This document shows, piece after piece, positions 1 to 36,267 of a stretch of DNA of 64,000 nt. Source of the DNA: Liolophura sinensis (Eukaryota; Mollusca; Polyplacophora; Chitonida; Chitonidae); contig NC_088300.1 of assembly GCF_032854445.1 (NCBI RefSeq), forward strand, positions 16,001,570 to 16,065,569, given 5' to 3'. The notes beneath the pieces are model-generated. The model made no database searches. It saw only the letters and a program-made list of their open reading frames with translations, and was not told the DNA's origin. How positions within the stretch are numbered: the stretch's first letter is position 1; the number at the start of each line of letters is the position of its first letter. The translations under genes were made by a program, and so were the position numbers.

Positions 1-2811
1 CTATTCTTATTATGCTTCATAAATACTGCATGCGTACTCTTACTGCAATGCATGTACATGCAATGTTCTGAATTGCTTTTGTTTTATTCGAATGATTCCA
101 TTTGCACAACTGAAGTCACAGAGCCACTGTGCAATGTCGGCCAGTCGGCTACATCCATGTTCAGCTTATCACAAACATTCACTCGCTACTGTCTAAGACA
201 GGTCCTTCCTGTTAGCCATGCTAGAATTTGGAACAAGGGTCAGGCACAGCTTTAAACTAAAGTTGATTTAAACAGGTCAAGTCACATTGTAAATCTGTGA
301 AAGAAATCACGTGATTTGATCAGACATCTTGATATAGATATAATAATACATGTATATTTATTATCATAGAACTATTTTTTGGGCTAGGGTACTGGTAATG
401 AATTCTATGTACCAGTTTTGTGGCCAGTTCTGTTGTGCCACAGTGTGTGGTATGTATCAACATGGTTGGTAGGGTACTATGTATGAAGGATTTCAGGTTA
501 GTTACCCAGGGTATATGTATCACAGCAGGCTTTTCAGGAGAGTTTGATTTTATCAGCTCATCCTCTATTCTGATTTGAAGGCTGTGTTTCTGTATGTTTC
601 TGTACTTGTTATCAGCCTGTGATTCAGTGCAGAGGCCAAAGACTGAAAGCAAATACATATCTAAAGCCTACTTTGTCAAGCATGTTCAGTGTATTGGTAT
701 CTGATTTTAATTATAGTGGACAAGTGGAAAACTTAATTTTTTTTTCTTCTTTTATACTGGTCTGAAGCTCATGTATAAGTATGTCTATATGTGTAATATG
801 AGTGCATCTTTTGTGATCTGAACTTCTTTGTAACCTAAATGTTCAACATAAATTTACGATACTCCATGATACGCCTTTTATACATTCTCAATAACGTCAC
901 AAATGGATACGAAACCTGCACTGTACATATATTAGAATATGCCTGTCATGTAACATGTACAGGTGTATTTTATCTCATCTTATGATGTACATATATTGGT
1001 ATATAAAGATTGCTCATCATTGGCTAGTCTGTAGGTTTACCACTCATGGTTGGAAAGATTTTGCTGTCATGGCTTGGGCATTTGTAGATCACACTGTGTG
1101 CAGTATGAATAGTGATTAATAATCATGTTGACTGTTGCATGCTTTTGTCTTCCTGATGACCCTACAGACTAGCCAAGACTCTGCAACATTGGCCTTTGTG
1201 GCAAGACATTGATGCCTCAGTCAGTTAGTCTTATGTTATCTTTTGACACCCACACATTTTACCCCTACTTTGACTAAAGGATATTGTAAGATTAATGATT
1301 TTGGGAAATTCTTAAGCCAGGTGAATAGTAGCCTGGTTGATGTATTTAGGTAGTTTTCACAGGTAAAATATCATCGGAAAAACATTAATTTACCGAGTAA
1401 AAGTGAAAAAGACTTCAGATGGATGAAGGCCTGGTTGGGAAGATAACAGTAGAGGTGTTTTACCCGTCTCACCCTCCACTTGGTAGCCCCCTGTCGAATA
1501 TTCCTCTTAGTCTAGCAAGACTCTGATAAGCTACTTTTGTATATGTGTTCTGGGTAGCAAGTACCATAGTCTAATTTTAGCCTTGCTTATGCAGGAATAA
1601 ATTAGCCAACTGTTGCTAGAATTCAGTGAGGTTTTTCTTTTAAAAAATGTCAACAGTATTCCAACACATGGATTCCTGTACATTCCACCCTTCAGGCATT
1701 CATAATTTAGCTGTAAAGGGCATGTGCACATGTATACACTGGGCTACACACTGGCCAGGTATATGAGCCACTCACATCCTCCATGCTGTGGGCTGAGGCT
1801 AGCTGGTGGCAGGCGAACTGGTATATCTGCTTTGAGCACTCATTAAATCAGCTTACCTTTCAAGGTCATGTCATAGGTCGGCTCTTGAGAAGGCTTTTAA
1901 CTATGCATCCCCATTTGAATAGTATGGAGATATCCAGTGCATGGGAATGTAGGCTAAAATGTGCCATAACATAATGATATACATGGCTGTTCAGGTAATA
2001 TTTGAACAAATAAAGAATAAACTACATGGGAGTTTTATTATATTCTTGGGTGAGAAGTAATTTACGTGTACATGTCAAAACAGGTAATCAGGCAGACAGA
2101 AAAAAAAAGCTTTTTGACCGGTTGGCACAGTGGATGTAAGACATGGGATATATTAGTGAATACATGTATATGATTGTCCTAAAGTAGGTAAGGTGCTTGC
2201 CTTTCAATCACATAGACACACAAGACGCGGGATCGGTGATGTTCCTGGACAGGTAATTTTCAGGATACTCCTCCTTTCAGTGTTGTCGAGCCTTGGTGGA
2301 AATAGTAGCTAATATACAATTTGAGCTTCTTGAACCAACACTTATCTTCGCTATCCTATGACAGGTAGACTGTCAGACTGTTACTAATTTTAGACTCAGT
2401 TTGTAAAGATGTCCGATTCAATTGTCTCATAAAGATGTTACGAATCATTATGATGTAGAAGCCTTTTGAAAATGAAGGCGACAAAAAGTTATTGTCTGGT
2501 GCATCTTCCATTACATATACCACATTATGAGTCAAATTTATTTTTACAATAAATTGTATTACAGTAAACTCTGGTTAGGGCTTACAGTCAATTGTAGCTA
2601 TGATCGCTTTGTGCAAGTGGGTCCTGAACATTACAGATGGGATTGCTGCTGATCTATTGTGGCATGTGCTGGTGCATATACATGAATCGGCACAGATGTA
2701 TACCATATGTGAATCCTTGTTCTCTTCATTCTAAACTGGGCGCTAATAAGAAGAGGGTGAGGGTAATTATGTGCATATATGTACAGTAGTTCTCTGTCGC
2801 TAGTTCGGCCA

Positions 2812-2935
2812 TTTTATTTATTTATTTGATTATACTCAAGAATTTGTTCACCACTAATAGCCGGAGGTGTCCAGTTTTACATGTATGGTAGGAGGAAACC
2901 TGATTGACCTTTGGCAAGTTTCTGGCCGACTTGCC
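2812..2935 (-). mobile_element. Possible degraded SINE family B 3' part
   Basis: Starts with the ttatttatttatttgatta tail complement, then tactcaagaat and ggtaggaggaaacc, as in clearer copies, but is otherwise strongly diverged. Confidence 0.45.
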
Positions 2936-3166
2936 CACTTATGGCAAATTGTATTGGTGGTAGGCAAGTAGTTTTCAGGCAAACTTAAAGCCTAAGATGA
3001 GCGCTATCAAGAACAGTGGAAACAGGGACAAATTCTATGACCGAGAATGGGATTGATCTCGTGTCGTCTGATGTGATCTGTTGTAAGTGAAATTGATAGT
3101 GCAAGCACAATGAAGTCCCTTAACCACATAGCCACCAACTTTAATAAATGAGTTGTAGTCACTGCT

Positions 3167-3303
3167 CAGGGTCCAGTTTCACCAAGCAGCCAACAACATT
3201 TTTTTATCATACGTTTGGCGTACAGTATTCTGTATGTCACTATTAACGTAACATTGTGCGATTGTCATACATGTACGACATCTTTGTGAAACTCCGGGCC
3301 CTG
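3167..3303. mobile_element. GGGCCC-type MITE, 137 bp
   Basis: Terminal inverted repeats CAGGGTCCAGTTTCACCAAG and, at the other end read inversely, CAGGGCCCGGAGTTTCACAA. This is the same class as the copy at 18681-18813. Confidence 0.7.
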
Positions 3304-6300
3304 ATCTGTTTATACAGTATATAAATGTACATCAAGTGAGGAGACTTGTCAGGTGCCTAACTGCTATGGAGAATTCAATCTGGTTTCTTCAAGCCCCGAG
3401 AAGTGGAATGTTGTGTTCTTGAGACAGGCACACACATACAACATGTAGAAGACCAATCAAGTAGGTAAATTATGTGCAGAATATTTTCAATTTGTTGTAG
3501 CCAATAAAAATATTACATCCTACTGTACATATGTGAAAATATAGTTTAAATACCAAGCACTGTACTGAAGAATAAATTTTCTGGGTTCAAGGTTCCCTGG
3601 AATAACATTCGAAGTAAGACAAGCACTGTAACTGATACAGTGTGGTCACATACGTGTATGCATGTGCAGACTGGCCTCTGTTGACGTGTAGTGATGGTGG
3701 TGATGTTCAGTGAGTCAGTCACTCCCCATTTCACATCACCTGTTCTAGGCTGAGCTGCCCTGGCAGGCAGAGCAGTACTGTGGACAGCTACAGGTACACA
3801 CTTCAGTTCTACACAGACAGGTACATGTATGACATGCAGTATGTAGGTCACGCCAATGGTCTCCCTCTCACAACCAAAGCTGTCAGCATCTACACACACA
3901 AACACACACACACATAAAAAAAAATCCTGATTAAATTGATGCGCGGCATTATGTTGTGCAAGTTTGATTTTCAATCCAGTGACAGTTGTCCAAACCGGTA
4001 GACTGCACAGAACAATGCAGCTGAATGTTGTGTGTTGATTTGAAGCCTCCGGGATGCCTGCTGCTCCACGTACATATATTAAAGGTTGAGAAGGAAGGAA
4101 GCTGATACATACATGTACATGGGGCGGACACTGCGGATGTAATGCTGGCATTTCTTCCATACCGTTACTATTTATACTGGACTGCACCTGTGGGCTTGTT
4201 TGGATTGCCCCCTCAAGTCTGTGTAGTCAGCCTGCGAAAGAAACTCGGGTTGACTGTACAACTGGGGAATGTGTTTCATGTTCATGGAATCAGATTAATC
4301 TTGTATGGTGCTGTTTCATCTACACTGATCATCACCTATTAAAGTCACACCTGTATTGAGTTTTTGTGTAAAAGCAAAATAAACTGTGGCCCAGTGGATA
4401 GAATATTTATTTTGCTTTGTGGAGTGAACTTCACCAGGTGTTATAAAGCGGGATATACTCCCTTTTCTCCATCCCTTACTTGCACCCTACCTGCTGACAA
4501 GAATTTACTTCATTATATTTTACAATTTGATACAGAACTGTTTCAGCTATTCAAAAGTGGATTCATCACTATGAAAGCATGAAGCTGAACACTTGACTAA
4601 AGTTATTGTAATTTTCAAATAAGGATGTTTAGGGACATGATCAACATATATAAAGGCTAGTGTACACTTACATAAATATTGTGATCATAGATGGGTAGTA
4701 CTGCAATACAAGCTATTTTTGATTTCACATTACACACGTTTAGTTTGACGATCAGGAAATTGTGGATAGTCTGCATGAAATAAAGAAATAAATACAAGGT
4801 GTGAGTATGATGCTGAGCAACTATGAGTCTGGTATGGCTGTTGTACTGGGTGACGCCGCACAGCTGGGGTTGAGGCTGATTAATACGAGATATGGCACAA
4901 ACCTGACAGCCATATAAGCTGGGCGTTGGGAGGGAAGTGAAGTCTTGGCTGTCCTCACAGCTAAGGTACTCTCATAGATCGCTGCAGGTTTGTCATCGAA
5001 GCATTAGTCATGTCTATGCTGGTGGGTGGGAAGGTGTGTGGTATGCAACACACATTAGCCCAATAGCAAGGTAAACGAGTACACAACAACCAACTGTCGA
5101 TGAACTCTTAAATTATGATACTTTGAAGCCGATGCTCACAACTGACCAATGCATATTACAAGGACAAATTTTAGGGAGGCTTTTTTTTTTTTTCTTTGAG
5201 GACAGTAATTGTGTGTTTTAGGACTAGCTTAATTCTTTTGGGTACTCATATGAAACAGTCCAGGGAGAATCTACATGTACGTGTAGCATACTTGTATATG
5301 TTTTAAACTTGAATAGCTGAGCTATTATGCTGGTATTTTCTCGTCATGATCAAGCTCATGCCATTCCAACATGTGTTCTTACTACCTTCCAGTGGTGAAA
5401 AAAAGAGAATATGTTCATAGACTCTTTGCTGTCACTGGTTCATCATTGTACACATTTTTCACTCTGGGACAAGTTACACTGCACAAGTTATGGTTGATAT
5501 TTGCTCCCAAATCTGTATATGCCTGTGCTCTAGTGTAATGCTTAGTCACATGTCTGCATCTTATGTAAATGCAAACACTATAAACTGTGCAAGAAAGCAC
5601 AAGCAGGACTCACTGTCATTGCTGTTTTTGAGCCTGGCTTGCTAGATCTAAGATGTACATGTTCGTTAAACATTTGTGTTAATTATGACCAATTGCTGAT
5701 TGCTGTCATTAAAAACAGGTGCTGGAGACACTTGATGAACAATCTGGTGTTTTGTAAATCCATTTAAAGATACATATTTGTCATAATAGGCAGGTTGTAA
5801 CACATATTTAGGGCACATACATACAACTACATGTACAACTACAAGCTGTATGTTCATGTATATGTATGTGTATGCTTCTCATATGCAGTTTGTGCAGGTC
5901 TCTTCAGTTTATGTACTTGTGGCTAATAACCAGAGACCATTAGTTACCATGTCCTGGTTATGCAATACTGCGGTATACATTTGTGGAGTAACCTCACCAA
6001 ACCTGGTTTCTTGTCAAGGTGGTCCATAATGGCTTGCTGTGCAAGGCCCCTGGCCAGTCGTGCTTTTCAATCATGCATTGATGGATAGGAGATGTTTGGG
6101 TTCTGCATGTCTACATGTGCAATGCCATAGTGTATGGTGTGGGATACATGTAGCTGTTGTGATGATCAGTACACAGGTATACAGGTTAGGTCTTCCATTC
6201 TAACTTGTATGTAATAAGTGTGAATAATTATATCTGGCCATGTCATAGTATATGTAGTTTTTGGTGTATTTTATTTGATTTTTAAGCATCATGATTTATG

Positions 6301-6796
6301 CAGGAAGTGGTTTCATAACTTGTACATGTATATTCCCTTCACTTATAAGTGCTTGATGCTTAACACTTGACTGAAATCATTGTAATTTTCAAATCAGGGT
6401 ATTCAAGATCATGCTCAAATAAATACATGTGTGTACAAAGTTTAATACCTGCATATACACGTACATGTACATAAATGTAAGGTACCTTACAATGTATATG
6501 TAAGGTAAACCTACAGCACATGTGCAGTGCATTTCTGAAATACTGTCCATATGAGACCACTATTAGTAATAGCCCATAGCTAATGAGGTTCTGGGTGCAC
6601 ATCTAGCTCTCACAGGATTCATTCCTGCAGCACTAAATTCATACAACTGACATGTTTCTGAGTACAACGTAAACTGACGATCAGGAAACTATGTAAATAA
6701 AATAGCATGCTGAAACAAAAATGCGTTTGATTGAAGTATGTGTTTTTTGCGATTTCGTTATGTGATAAATCTGACTGACTGGTTGTTTATTTACAG

Positions 6797-29623
<22,827 letters not shown>

Positions 29624-30430
29624 TATCAGCTGAGAGAGGAAGGGGATGCAATAGATGCTGGGGAAGGGCTGGTGTAAATACAAAGAGTGTAGACCCATGA
29701 TCCCCGAGGGAAGGGTGCTGACCCTGTTTTAGCTGAACTGTCAGAAAACATCGCTGGTGATGTAGGTTTTTATCTTTTGTATACAACAGTGTTAGTTAAC
29801 AGATATCCTTCCTCAGGGTTGTGGACTATCAGAGCCTTCCCTCTTTCTCTTTCCCCAATTGCAGCTCTAACCATGTACCGATTTGACCACATGTTGGGTC
29901 TAGAGAAGACATCAGAAGAGAAATGATTGACCGTGATAAGGCACCCGTAGCTGTCATTTCATACTATACCAATAGTTTTTTTATGGTTTTCACATAACAC
30001 TCAGTTCATGTAGGTAATCTCATAACATCTGCTTGATCATGTTTTTGTAATGTTTCACTGATTATGCGGAGTTACGCCCTGGGCCAGGCTTCCTCTTGCG
30101 GCCACATACCGCAGGCTTATACAGGCTGGCGGGCCAGGCCGCACGGCTGATCATGCTAGGACGAGCAGCGGCTCACATTTTAATCTGGTTTTGTATATTG
30201 TTTTCCGTTTTTACCTGGCTGAAGGCCAGAGCTTGCCAGCCCAAGTGAAGGCTTCTGTTGCTGATGTAGATGTTGGTTGATACAGACAACATCATCGCTG
30301 TTCTTGTTTCCTTTCTCAGACGTTTGTGTGTCCTCCACCGAACTAATAGAAGTTATCAGTTGTAATCCAGTTGAATCATGTACATGAATGTCTTGTTTTC
30401 CCTTGTAAATAAAGATGCCCAATAGGGGGC
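29624..30430 (+). other. MARK 3' UTR
   Basis: About 0.8 kb after the stop with no coding signal. It ends shortly after an AATAAA at 30408-30413, which is the first good poly(A) signal. Longer 3' UTRs using later signals cannot be excluded. Confidence 0.65.
30408..30413 (+). promoter_or_regulatory. Poly(A) signal AATAAA, MARK
   Basis: Canonical hexamer about 785 bases past the MARK stop, followed within about 30 bases by a T-rich stretch. Confidence 0.6.
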
Positions 30431-31739
30431 AGTTTTAAATTAATCAATCTTGTATCATTTTCTATGTGCCAGTTTTGAATTCTCTGTAACGGTAAAGCAT
30501 AAATGTGTAATTGATCAGTCCAAAGCACAAAATGTTACCTCCTCTGGTGTCAGTTGGTACAACACTTCTCTTGCAGCCAAAACAAGATTTGAAACTGCCT
30601 TACTGCAATTATTTGCAGTTAGAATGGCAGTTCAACTTTTTTCAGTGGCAAATCATTATTCTTTACAGTTTTTTTTTTTTGTTTTTTTTTTTTTGTACAT
30701 AAGAGATTGTAAACTTTGTGTTGACCATTTGGTCTGTACAGAGACTAGAGGCAGATGACCACAGTTCGTGGCTTCCACTGCCAGTTGTTAACATACGTGT
30801 AAATGCCCTGTATGTAAAACCCTAGTATTTTTGAAAGGTATGTAAGTCTGTATTTAAATCCATTATATATACATATATATATATATATCTATATATATCA
30901 ATATATAAATTTTAGGCACTGGATAGTATGTGACCATTAAAAATGCTTAAGACATACATAATGAGTTGCTTATGTCTTCCAGTTGTGCTTCGCAGACTAT
31001 GACCAAGTGCAGCTTGTGTGAATTTCAGCCACACTGTCAATAAGTGTGTGTAGAAGGTTGGTACAAAGCTTGAATGCTCATGGTTTCCTTATGTATGCTC
31101 AGTTTGTATGAATGGAAAATGTGAGGTTTCCTGGCTACAGTATAAAAAAGGTTATCGTTGTGTTCATGGGATTCTAAAACAGATACTACAGATGAGTTTG
31201 AACAAGTGTAGCTAATTCAGAGAATTTACATCTCATACTACATGTATATATGGAAAATTATGCAAAAATCAAGCCACTTGCAAACCACATAGCCTTTTAT
31301 ATAAAATTAAAAAAAAAATTTAACAAACAGAATCGAATTTTAAGAATGCAAAACTTTCTCATGGATCTGAATGGTTGTGGAACTTGATCTGAGGTAACAA
31401 AACGTTTTATCAAAATATCTACTGGAAACAGTTTTTCCACAAAATTATTCAGGATTCAGGATTGCATAAACAGATCTTTACATTTCACAACATCCAGGTT
31501 ATATTTTAGAGCAGAAATTACACAGTCGCCCATGAGCATATGCGTAATGGACTTTGCTAGATATGCAAAGTTGTGCACTGCAGGAACGGGTCTGGTTTTC
31601 GACCTTGATTGGCTTGTCCACAAATGATTGTACGCACCAGTTTAGTTAAGTTGAGCAATATTTACAGGAATTGTTGCCTGGAAACCAAAAGATAATATAA
31701 AGACAGACCCAACTTAATAATCCTCACATTCAGAGAAAG

Positions 31740-31863
31740 TAGATCACAAAGCGGTTGCAGCTTTAAGTTAATTTTAACTATCATGGTGACACATGTTAAA
31801 AGCTTATGTTGCCATAGTAGTTATGGTCAACAGCCTATAATCGCTTTGTGCAAGAGAGCCCTG
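31740..31863. mobile_element. Possible GGGCCC-type MITE, diverged
   Basis: Contains atcacaaagcgg at one side and cgctttgtgcaagagagccctg at the other, so imperfect inverted ends. A half-copy of similar sequence is at about 2570-2629. Confidence 0.4.
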
Positions 31864-33791
31864 TGTATTGGGAGCTCTGCGATATCAACAAGGTCCAAAA
31901 GCCCACCTTGAATTAACATACTTATGTAGTTAAATGTAGTTGATTCAATTATACAATGATTTAAATAAGAAGTCATTAATAGATAGCTTTCAGTGATGTG
32001 AATGGTAATGCCTTTTTTGTTAGTTTCTTTAAGATCTGCTGTCTAAATGGCTGTATGCCAGCATAGTACATGTATATGAAAGGTTAAACAAAAAGCAGAT
32101 ATGACTGTGGAAATAAAAAAAATATCAGAAAAAACATAATTGCTGTTGCATCATAAATAAGAGTGATATTTTGAGAACAGCAGAAGTGTATTCAACATTA
32201 CGTGCAGGACAATTGCCTTCAGCTGTCACAAAATGGAAGTGGCCAATTATTGTTTTGGGGGTTCTCTATAATATTTGTCAGCTAGTCTGATCTATCGTGG
32301 CTGCGTCTCCTAAATAAGACATGACTTGTACTTACACAAACAGTACATCATCGCAGCCAATGATGGTGCTGGTACCATGATTTCACTTCAGGTCTTATAA
32401 ATCAACCCTCAGACAACACAGGTTGAAATATAACCATGTAAAAGCTGGTATTATGGAAGACAGAAACAAACACAGCTGCATTGTTTAGCTAAATTCATGC
32501 CAAGTTTCCGTCATAGTTAACAAATGTAGTAAATAACCTCAAAAACCTTGAGCAGTTAATATCGGTACTCTGCGATATTATTTATAGACCAGTTCCTCTG
32601 ACAGATCTTGTAGAAGTTGCATGTAAATGTACCAGGTCTTGTAAATATCTTTTTAATGGTTATATTTGTGAGTCACGCACGCAAACCAAAGGGAAGTTCT
32701 TTAGTAATAAAGCTCTAAATCAGAATGTTGACAGAGAAATGATGTAAAGGTACAATCCTTTCTGACCTTAGGTTGGTTCAGACGTATATAAACTTTGAAG
32801 AGGCCAAAGTTAAGGTGCCAGATTACACAATTATACCATTTCTGATTTGGTCAAAATTCAAAAATAAAAAAAAAACATCTATTTTTTTCCAATTTTGGGG
32901 TCCTAGAAATTACTATTTTGAATCTGCATAAATGTCATCATGAGACAAACATGTCAAAATGTCAAATTTCAAAAAGAAAACTAAGCGTTCTGATGAGGTT
33001 TTAAATTTTGACTTAAGACAGAAATTCTGTTGTGAGATGAGCTGCTGATGTTGGAAAACTGATTCACCCCAAAAATTCCAAGCTTGACAGATATACAAGC
33101 ATGGGTTTGTGGCACTGAGAGTGCAATGCAAGCCATCAGGCTTTAATGGCTACCGCCCATGGCCAATTGCTGTAAAAGATAAATATGGACATATAAGGAC
33201 CGATCTGGACTGTGAAAGGCCATAATTCAAAAATTGTTGCAAATCCTGTTACTGGGAGCAGAAAGATGAGTGCATGTTGTGTCAGTGATGAAATCCATCC
33301 CAAGCCATTAAAATCTTTCTGAATCTTTATGTCAGGCTGTAGTAACTGGACACCCTTTTCTTCGGATAAGTGAATTAACCTGTTAAAGGCCGTGACAGTA
33401 TGAAAAAAAAAATTCTCCACAAATCTCCAAGTGATGATAGTTGTCAAAGATCATTGAAACAGCATCAAAAACTATGAAGCACTGATGAGAAATAAAGATG
33501 GACAACCTGTTCAATAAAATTAATATGTATAAAAACGAGTTTTAGGAATAATTCTGCTTGTACGTTCAATGTGCGTTTCTACTAAGTCAACCACTAAATC
33601 AATAATGTTCACTACTAAACTTTGGATGATTCATCACTGGCTTCTTAAGGTAGTCCATGTGTGTGTGACAGCCCATAATGTCAGAAGATCACATGATTGT
33701 CATAGGTGTGTGGGTTGCCTTGGATAACAGGCCATTCAGGGTGTGTCAGTATCCTAAAAAACTACACTACACACTGAACATCCTAGGGTGT

Positions 33792-34097
33792 GCATGACCT
33801 GATATCTATTGGGCATGTAGGACATGTTGCTGAATTAGAGACATTCATGGGTGCACAGGGCATGCCAGTAGACTAGAGAACATCAATGGGCATGCATGAC
33901 ATGATATCTATTGGGCATGTACGACATGTTGGTGAACTAGAGACATCCATGTGTTCATAGGACATGCCAGTAGACTAGAGGAGAACAAAGGGTGTGCATG
34001 ACATGATATCTATTGGGCATGTACGACATGTTGGTGAACTAGAGACATCCATGGGTGCACAGGGCATGCCAGTAGACCAGAGAACAGCAGTGGGTGT
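33792..34097. repeat. Tandem repeat, 102-bp unit, three copies
   Basis: Units begin gcatgacatgatatctattg at 33792, 33894 and 33996, exactly 102 bases apart, and share ggcatgccagtaga. Partial, more diverged related sequence precedes the array. Confidence 0.85.
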
Positions 34098-34116
34098 GTG
34101 TGATAGGTCAAAAGAT

Positions 34117-34160
34117 GAGAGTGAGTGAGTGAGTGATTGGGGTTTAATGGCGTACTTCAG
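34117..34160 (-). mobile_element. Fragment of SINE family A (3' end)
   Basis: The run gagtgagtgagtgattgggg and following tttaatggcgtact resemble the 3' tail, read on the minus strand, of the fuller element at 10005-10338. Confidence 0.55.
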
Positions 34161-34546
34161 GTGACAAGAGGACATCTATGGGTGAGTATGATGTTAAATT
34201 ATAACAGGGCATTCATGCATGTGCATGGCGTGGGGAGTCTACAGGATATCCATGTGTGAAGAGTCAGCAGACAACATCATTTTGATCATGACCGACAATT
34301 TCCAATACTGACATACATTTAATGCTTAATGCCAAATCTCTGCGATAACATGCCAACACCACCACACATGATGCCCCACCCTGCCAAAGAATACTGATAC
34401 TCGGCCTGACCACTTAACACTGCGCCAACACAAGGAATTGCCAAGACTGCAAATTCTAGTCTTGAGTATGTTCCAAATTCAGCTTGAACCTGGATCTAAC
34501 ATACAATATGTTCTCCTGCTGATTTTACTGAGGACTAGTAGTATAG

Positions 34547-34605
34547 TTATTTATTTATTGTTTAATGCCACAGTCAAAACATTTTCACTTGTACGAGAGT
34601 GGTGT
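34547..34605 (-). mobile_element. SINE family B, truncated 3' end
   Basis: The tail complement ttatttatttattg followed by attttcacttgtacgagagt matches the 3' end of the family. It abuts a fuller copy in the opposite orientation. Confidence 0.6.
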
Positions 34606-34606
34606 T

Positions 34607-34840
34607 GGGGGCCTCCGTGTCTCAGTTGTTAATGTGCTAGCACAGCGTAATGACCCAGGCCTCTCACCAATGCCATGCTGGCTTCCTCTTCGGCCCTAAG
34701 TGGGAAGGTCTGTAAGTAACCTGCGTATGGTTGTGGGTTTCCCCCGGGCTCTGCCTGGTTTTCGCCTACCATAATGCTGGCCACCGCCGTATAAATGAAA
34801 TATTCTTGAGTACAGCGTAAAACACCAGTCAAATAAATGT
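34607..34840 (+). mobile_element. SINE family B (tRNA-headed), near-complete copy
   Basis: Head ggggcctccgtgtctcagtt resembles a tRNA A-box region. Next come gcgtaatgacccaggcctct, a central block gggtttcccccgggctctgc, the ccataatgctggcc block, and attcttgagtacagcgtaaa before an AAATAAAT tail. This is the clearest reference copy for the family here. Confidence 0.8.
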
Positions 34841-35050
34841 ATGAGAATGGTCACTTTTATGGGTGAAGAAACTGGAGTGCCCAGAGTGATTTTGGCGAGT
34901 AAGTTATTTGTGGAAGGAAAGTGATCTCCAGTGAACTTCATCCAAGACCACACTGGAGAGCACCATCGATCACTTATTTTGACCAATGTCAGGAGTGCAA
35001 TGAAAGAAATAAAGTTTCTTAGAAATAAATATTTCCTGTCCAATAATGGG

Positions 35051-35243
35051 ATTGATTTATTTATTGGATTCGTGTTTTATGCTGCAGCCAAGAGTATTTC
35101 ACTTATATGACGGTGGCCAGCATTATGGTGGGAACCAGGCAAACCAGGGAGAAACCCAAAACCATCCTCGGGCTCTTGCCAACAATGGGACTGAACCCAC
35201 AGCTCATTTGACCCAGTGAACTTAACCACTCAGCCACAGCTTG
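35051..35243 (-). mobile_element. SINE family B copy
   Basis: Reverse orientation: tttatttattgg tail, gagtatttcacttatatgac, ggccagcattatggtggga, then the head end with ccactcagccaca. Confidence 0.75.
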
Positions 35244-35315
35244 CTTCTGGCCGGTGTTTGTGAATGCAGGATTTGAAACCTTAATTATGGACAGCATCAA
35301 TGCAGTTCTTAAAGC

Positions 35316-35540
35316 GCTAATTCCTCAACTTTTTTGCATATGAAAGAGCAACTTTCAGCTCAATTTATGCACCCTTTCCATTTGCTTTTGGAGACAAAAC
35401 TATAATTTACATTGGTTGGGTTGGACGATTTCAGCGTCTCACAAGAAGTATAATTTTATCAGTTTACACAGACAAATGCCTGTAGAATATGCTTAAATGA
35501 ACACCTGCAAACATGTGAAAAGCTTGAAGAATTACAGTAA
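35316..35540 (+). mobile_element. 210-bp palindromic MITE, copy 2
   Basis: Begins ctaattcctcaacttttttg, ends gaagaattacagtaa; the same inverted ends as copy 1. Confidence 0.8.
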
Positions 35541-35683
35541 CATATGAACACAGGAAAAGCTGTGATTGTATTCCATGTATAACATTAGGGCATCTTTAGT
35601 GGTAACTTCATGTAACCATTAGTGAAGCGTAAAACCAAAGTTCACATTAAATTCAGACCAAGTCTGATACATTTATGTTTAAT

Positions 35684-35689
35684 TTTATT
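35684..35689 (-). promoter_or_regulatory. Poly(A) signal AATAAA, PAXX
   Basis: Minus-strand canonical hexamer about 190 bases past the PAXX stop, giving a short 3' UTR. Confidence 0.6.
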
Positions 35690-35879
35690 GGCCACTTTCA
35701 CACATACACTGAATAAAAATCAATTTTATCCTCATGCATGTATTATATCACAATATGAAGTGATTTGCATTAAATCACATTAAAATGTATGAAATGTGGT
35801 ACTCTATTTGTAATGTTTACTAAGTAAATGTTATGTTGATGTTTAAACTGGTAAACGAATAGTGATATTAAAATAAATG

Positions 35880-36267
35880 TCAATCAAACACAACGCCGCT
35901 TGGAGCTTTTCTCTTCTTGCTTGTAGGGTTAACAACACTCATGCCTGTTTTCCTGGGCTTTATCTTGGCCGGGTTCACCCCCTTCTTAGGCCCCAGGTCC
36001 ATCAGGGGATTTCCCACATGTCCTGCAGCCCCACTGCCGGCCTGGGCTTTCAGCTTTTCTATGGTTTGATTGACCCCCTTTAACTTGGAGTCCAAGGTTT
36101 GCACATCCTCTGCAAGCCTGAACAAAACTGACTGCAGCTCCGCTTTCCTCTCAGCAGCTTTAGCTTCATACAGGTTAAATGTAACACCCGAAACCCCTGA
36201 CCCAGCTATCAGTGTTATCATGCTGCTTGTCGGGGTTACTGTCAGGTCTCCTGCATTAAAGGCATTT
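35880..36267 (-). CDS. PAXX: PAXX exon 2 and stop
   Basis: One base completing a lysine codon, then 128 codons and TGA, after acceptor ttttttcttcag. Contains the end of the head, the stalk and the Ku-binding tail. Confidence 0.9.

Larger units (their letters stand above)
1..6796 (+). other. MARK intron (upstream part)
   Basis: No exon was recognised. The expected preceding exon, encoding the glycine-rich loop (GKGNFAKVKLA in the family), was searched for by eye and not found, so it probably lies left of the window. The stretch holds a GGGCCC-type MITE (3167-3303), a possible degraded SINE 3' part (about 2812-2935) and a related repeat pair (about 4577-4790 and 6353-6715). Otherwise it is AT-rich sequence with many TACATGTA words. 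Confidence 0.7.
30431..35683. other. Convergent intergenic region between MARK and PAXX
   Basis: About 5.2 kb without a supported gene. It holds a TA-rich low-complexity patch (about 30865-30905), a possible GGGCCC-type MITE (about 31740-31863), a 102-bp tandem repeat (33792-34097), SINE copies (34547-34605, 34607-34840, 35051-35243) and one palindromic MITE (35316-35540). Confidence 0.75.

Noticed and set aside
3546-4187. 213-codon open frame on the minus strand, the longest in the window
   Set aside because: It lies in a MARK intron, includes a (CA)n-derived CVCVFVCV run, has no domain pattern or similarity I recognise, and shows no codon structure.
32750-33450. Possible mobile-element remnant or gene fragment with frames of 72 and 103 codons on the minus strand
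   Set aside because: No terminal repeats, no domain pattern and no second copy noticed in the window.
34629-35043. Overlapping minus-strand frames of 67 and 115 codons
   Set aside because: Mostly translation of a SINE copy; the same peptide patterns recur at other SINE copies (for example 45004-45294 and 60592-60917).
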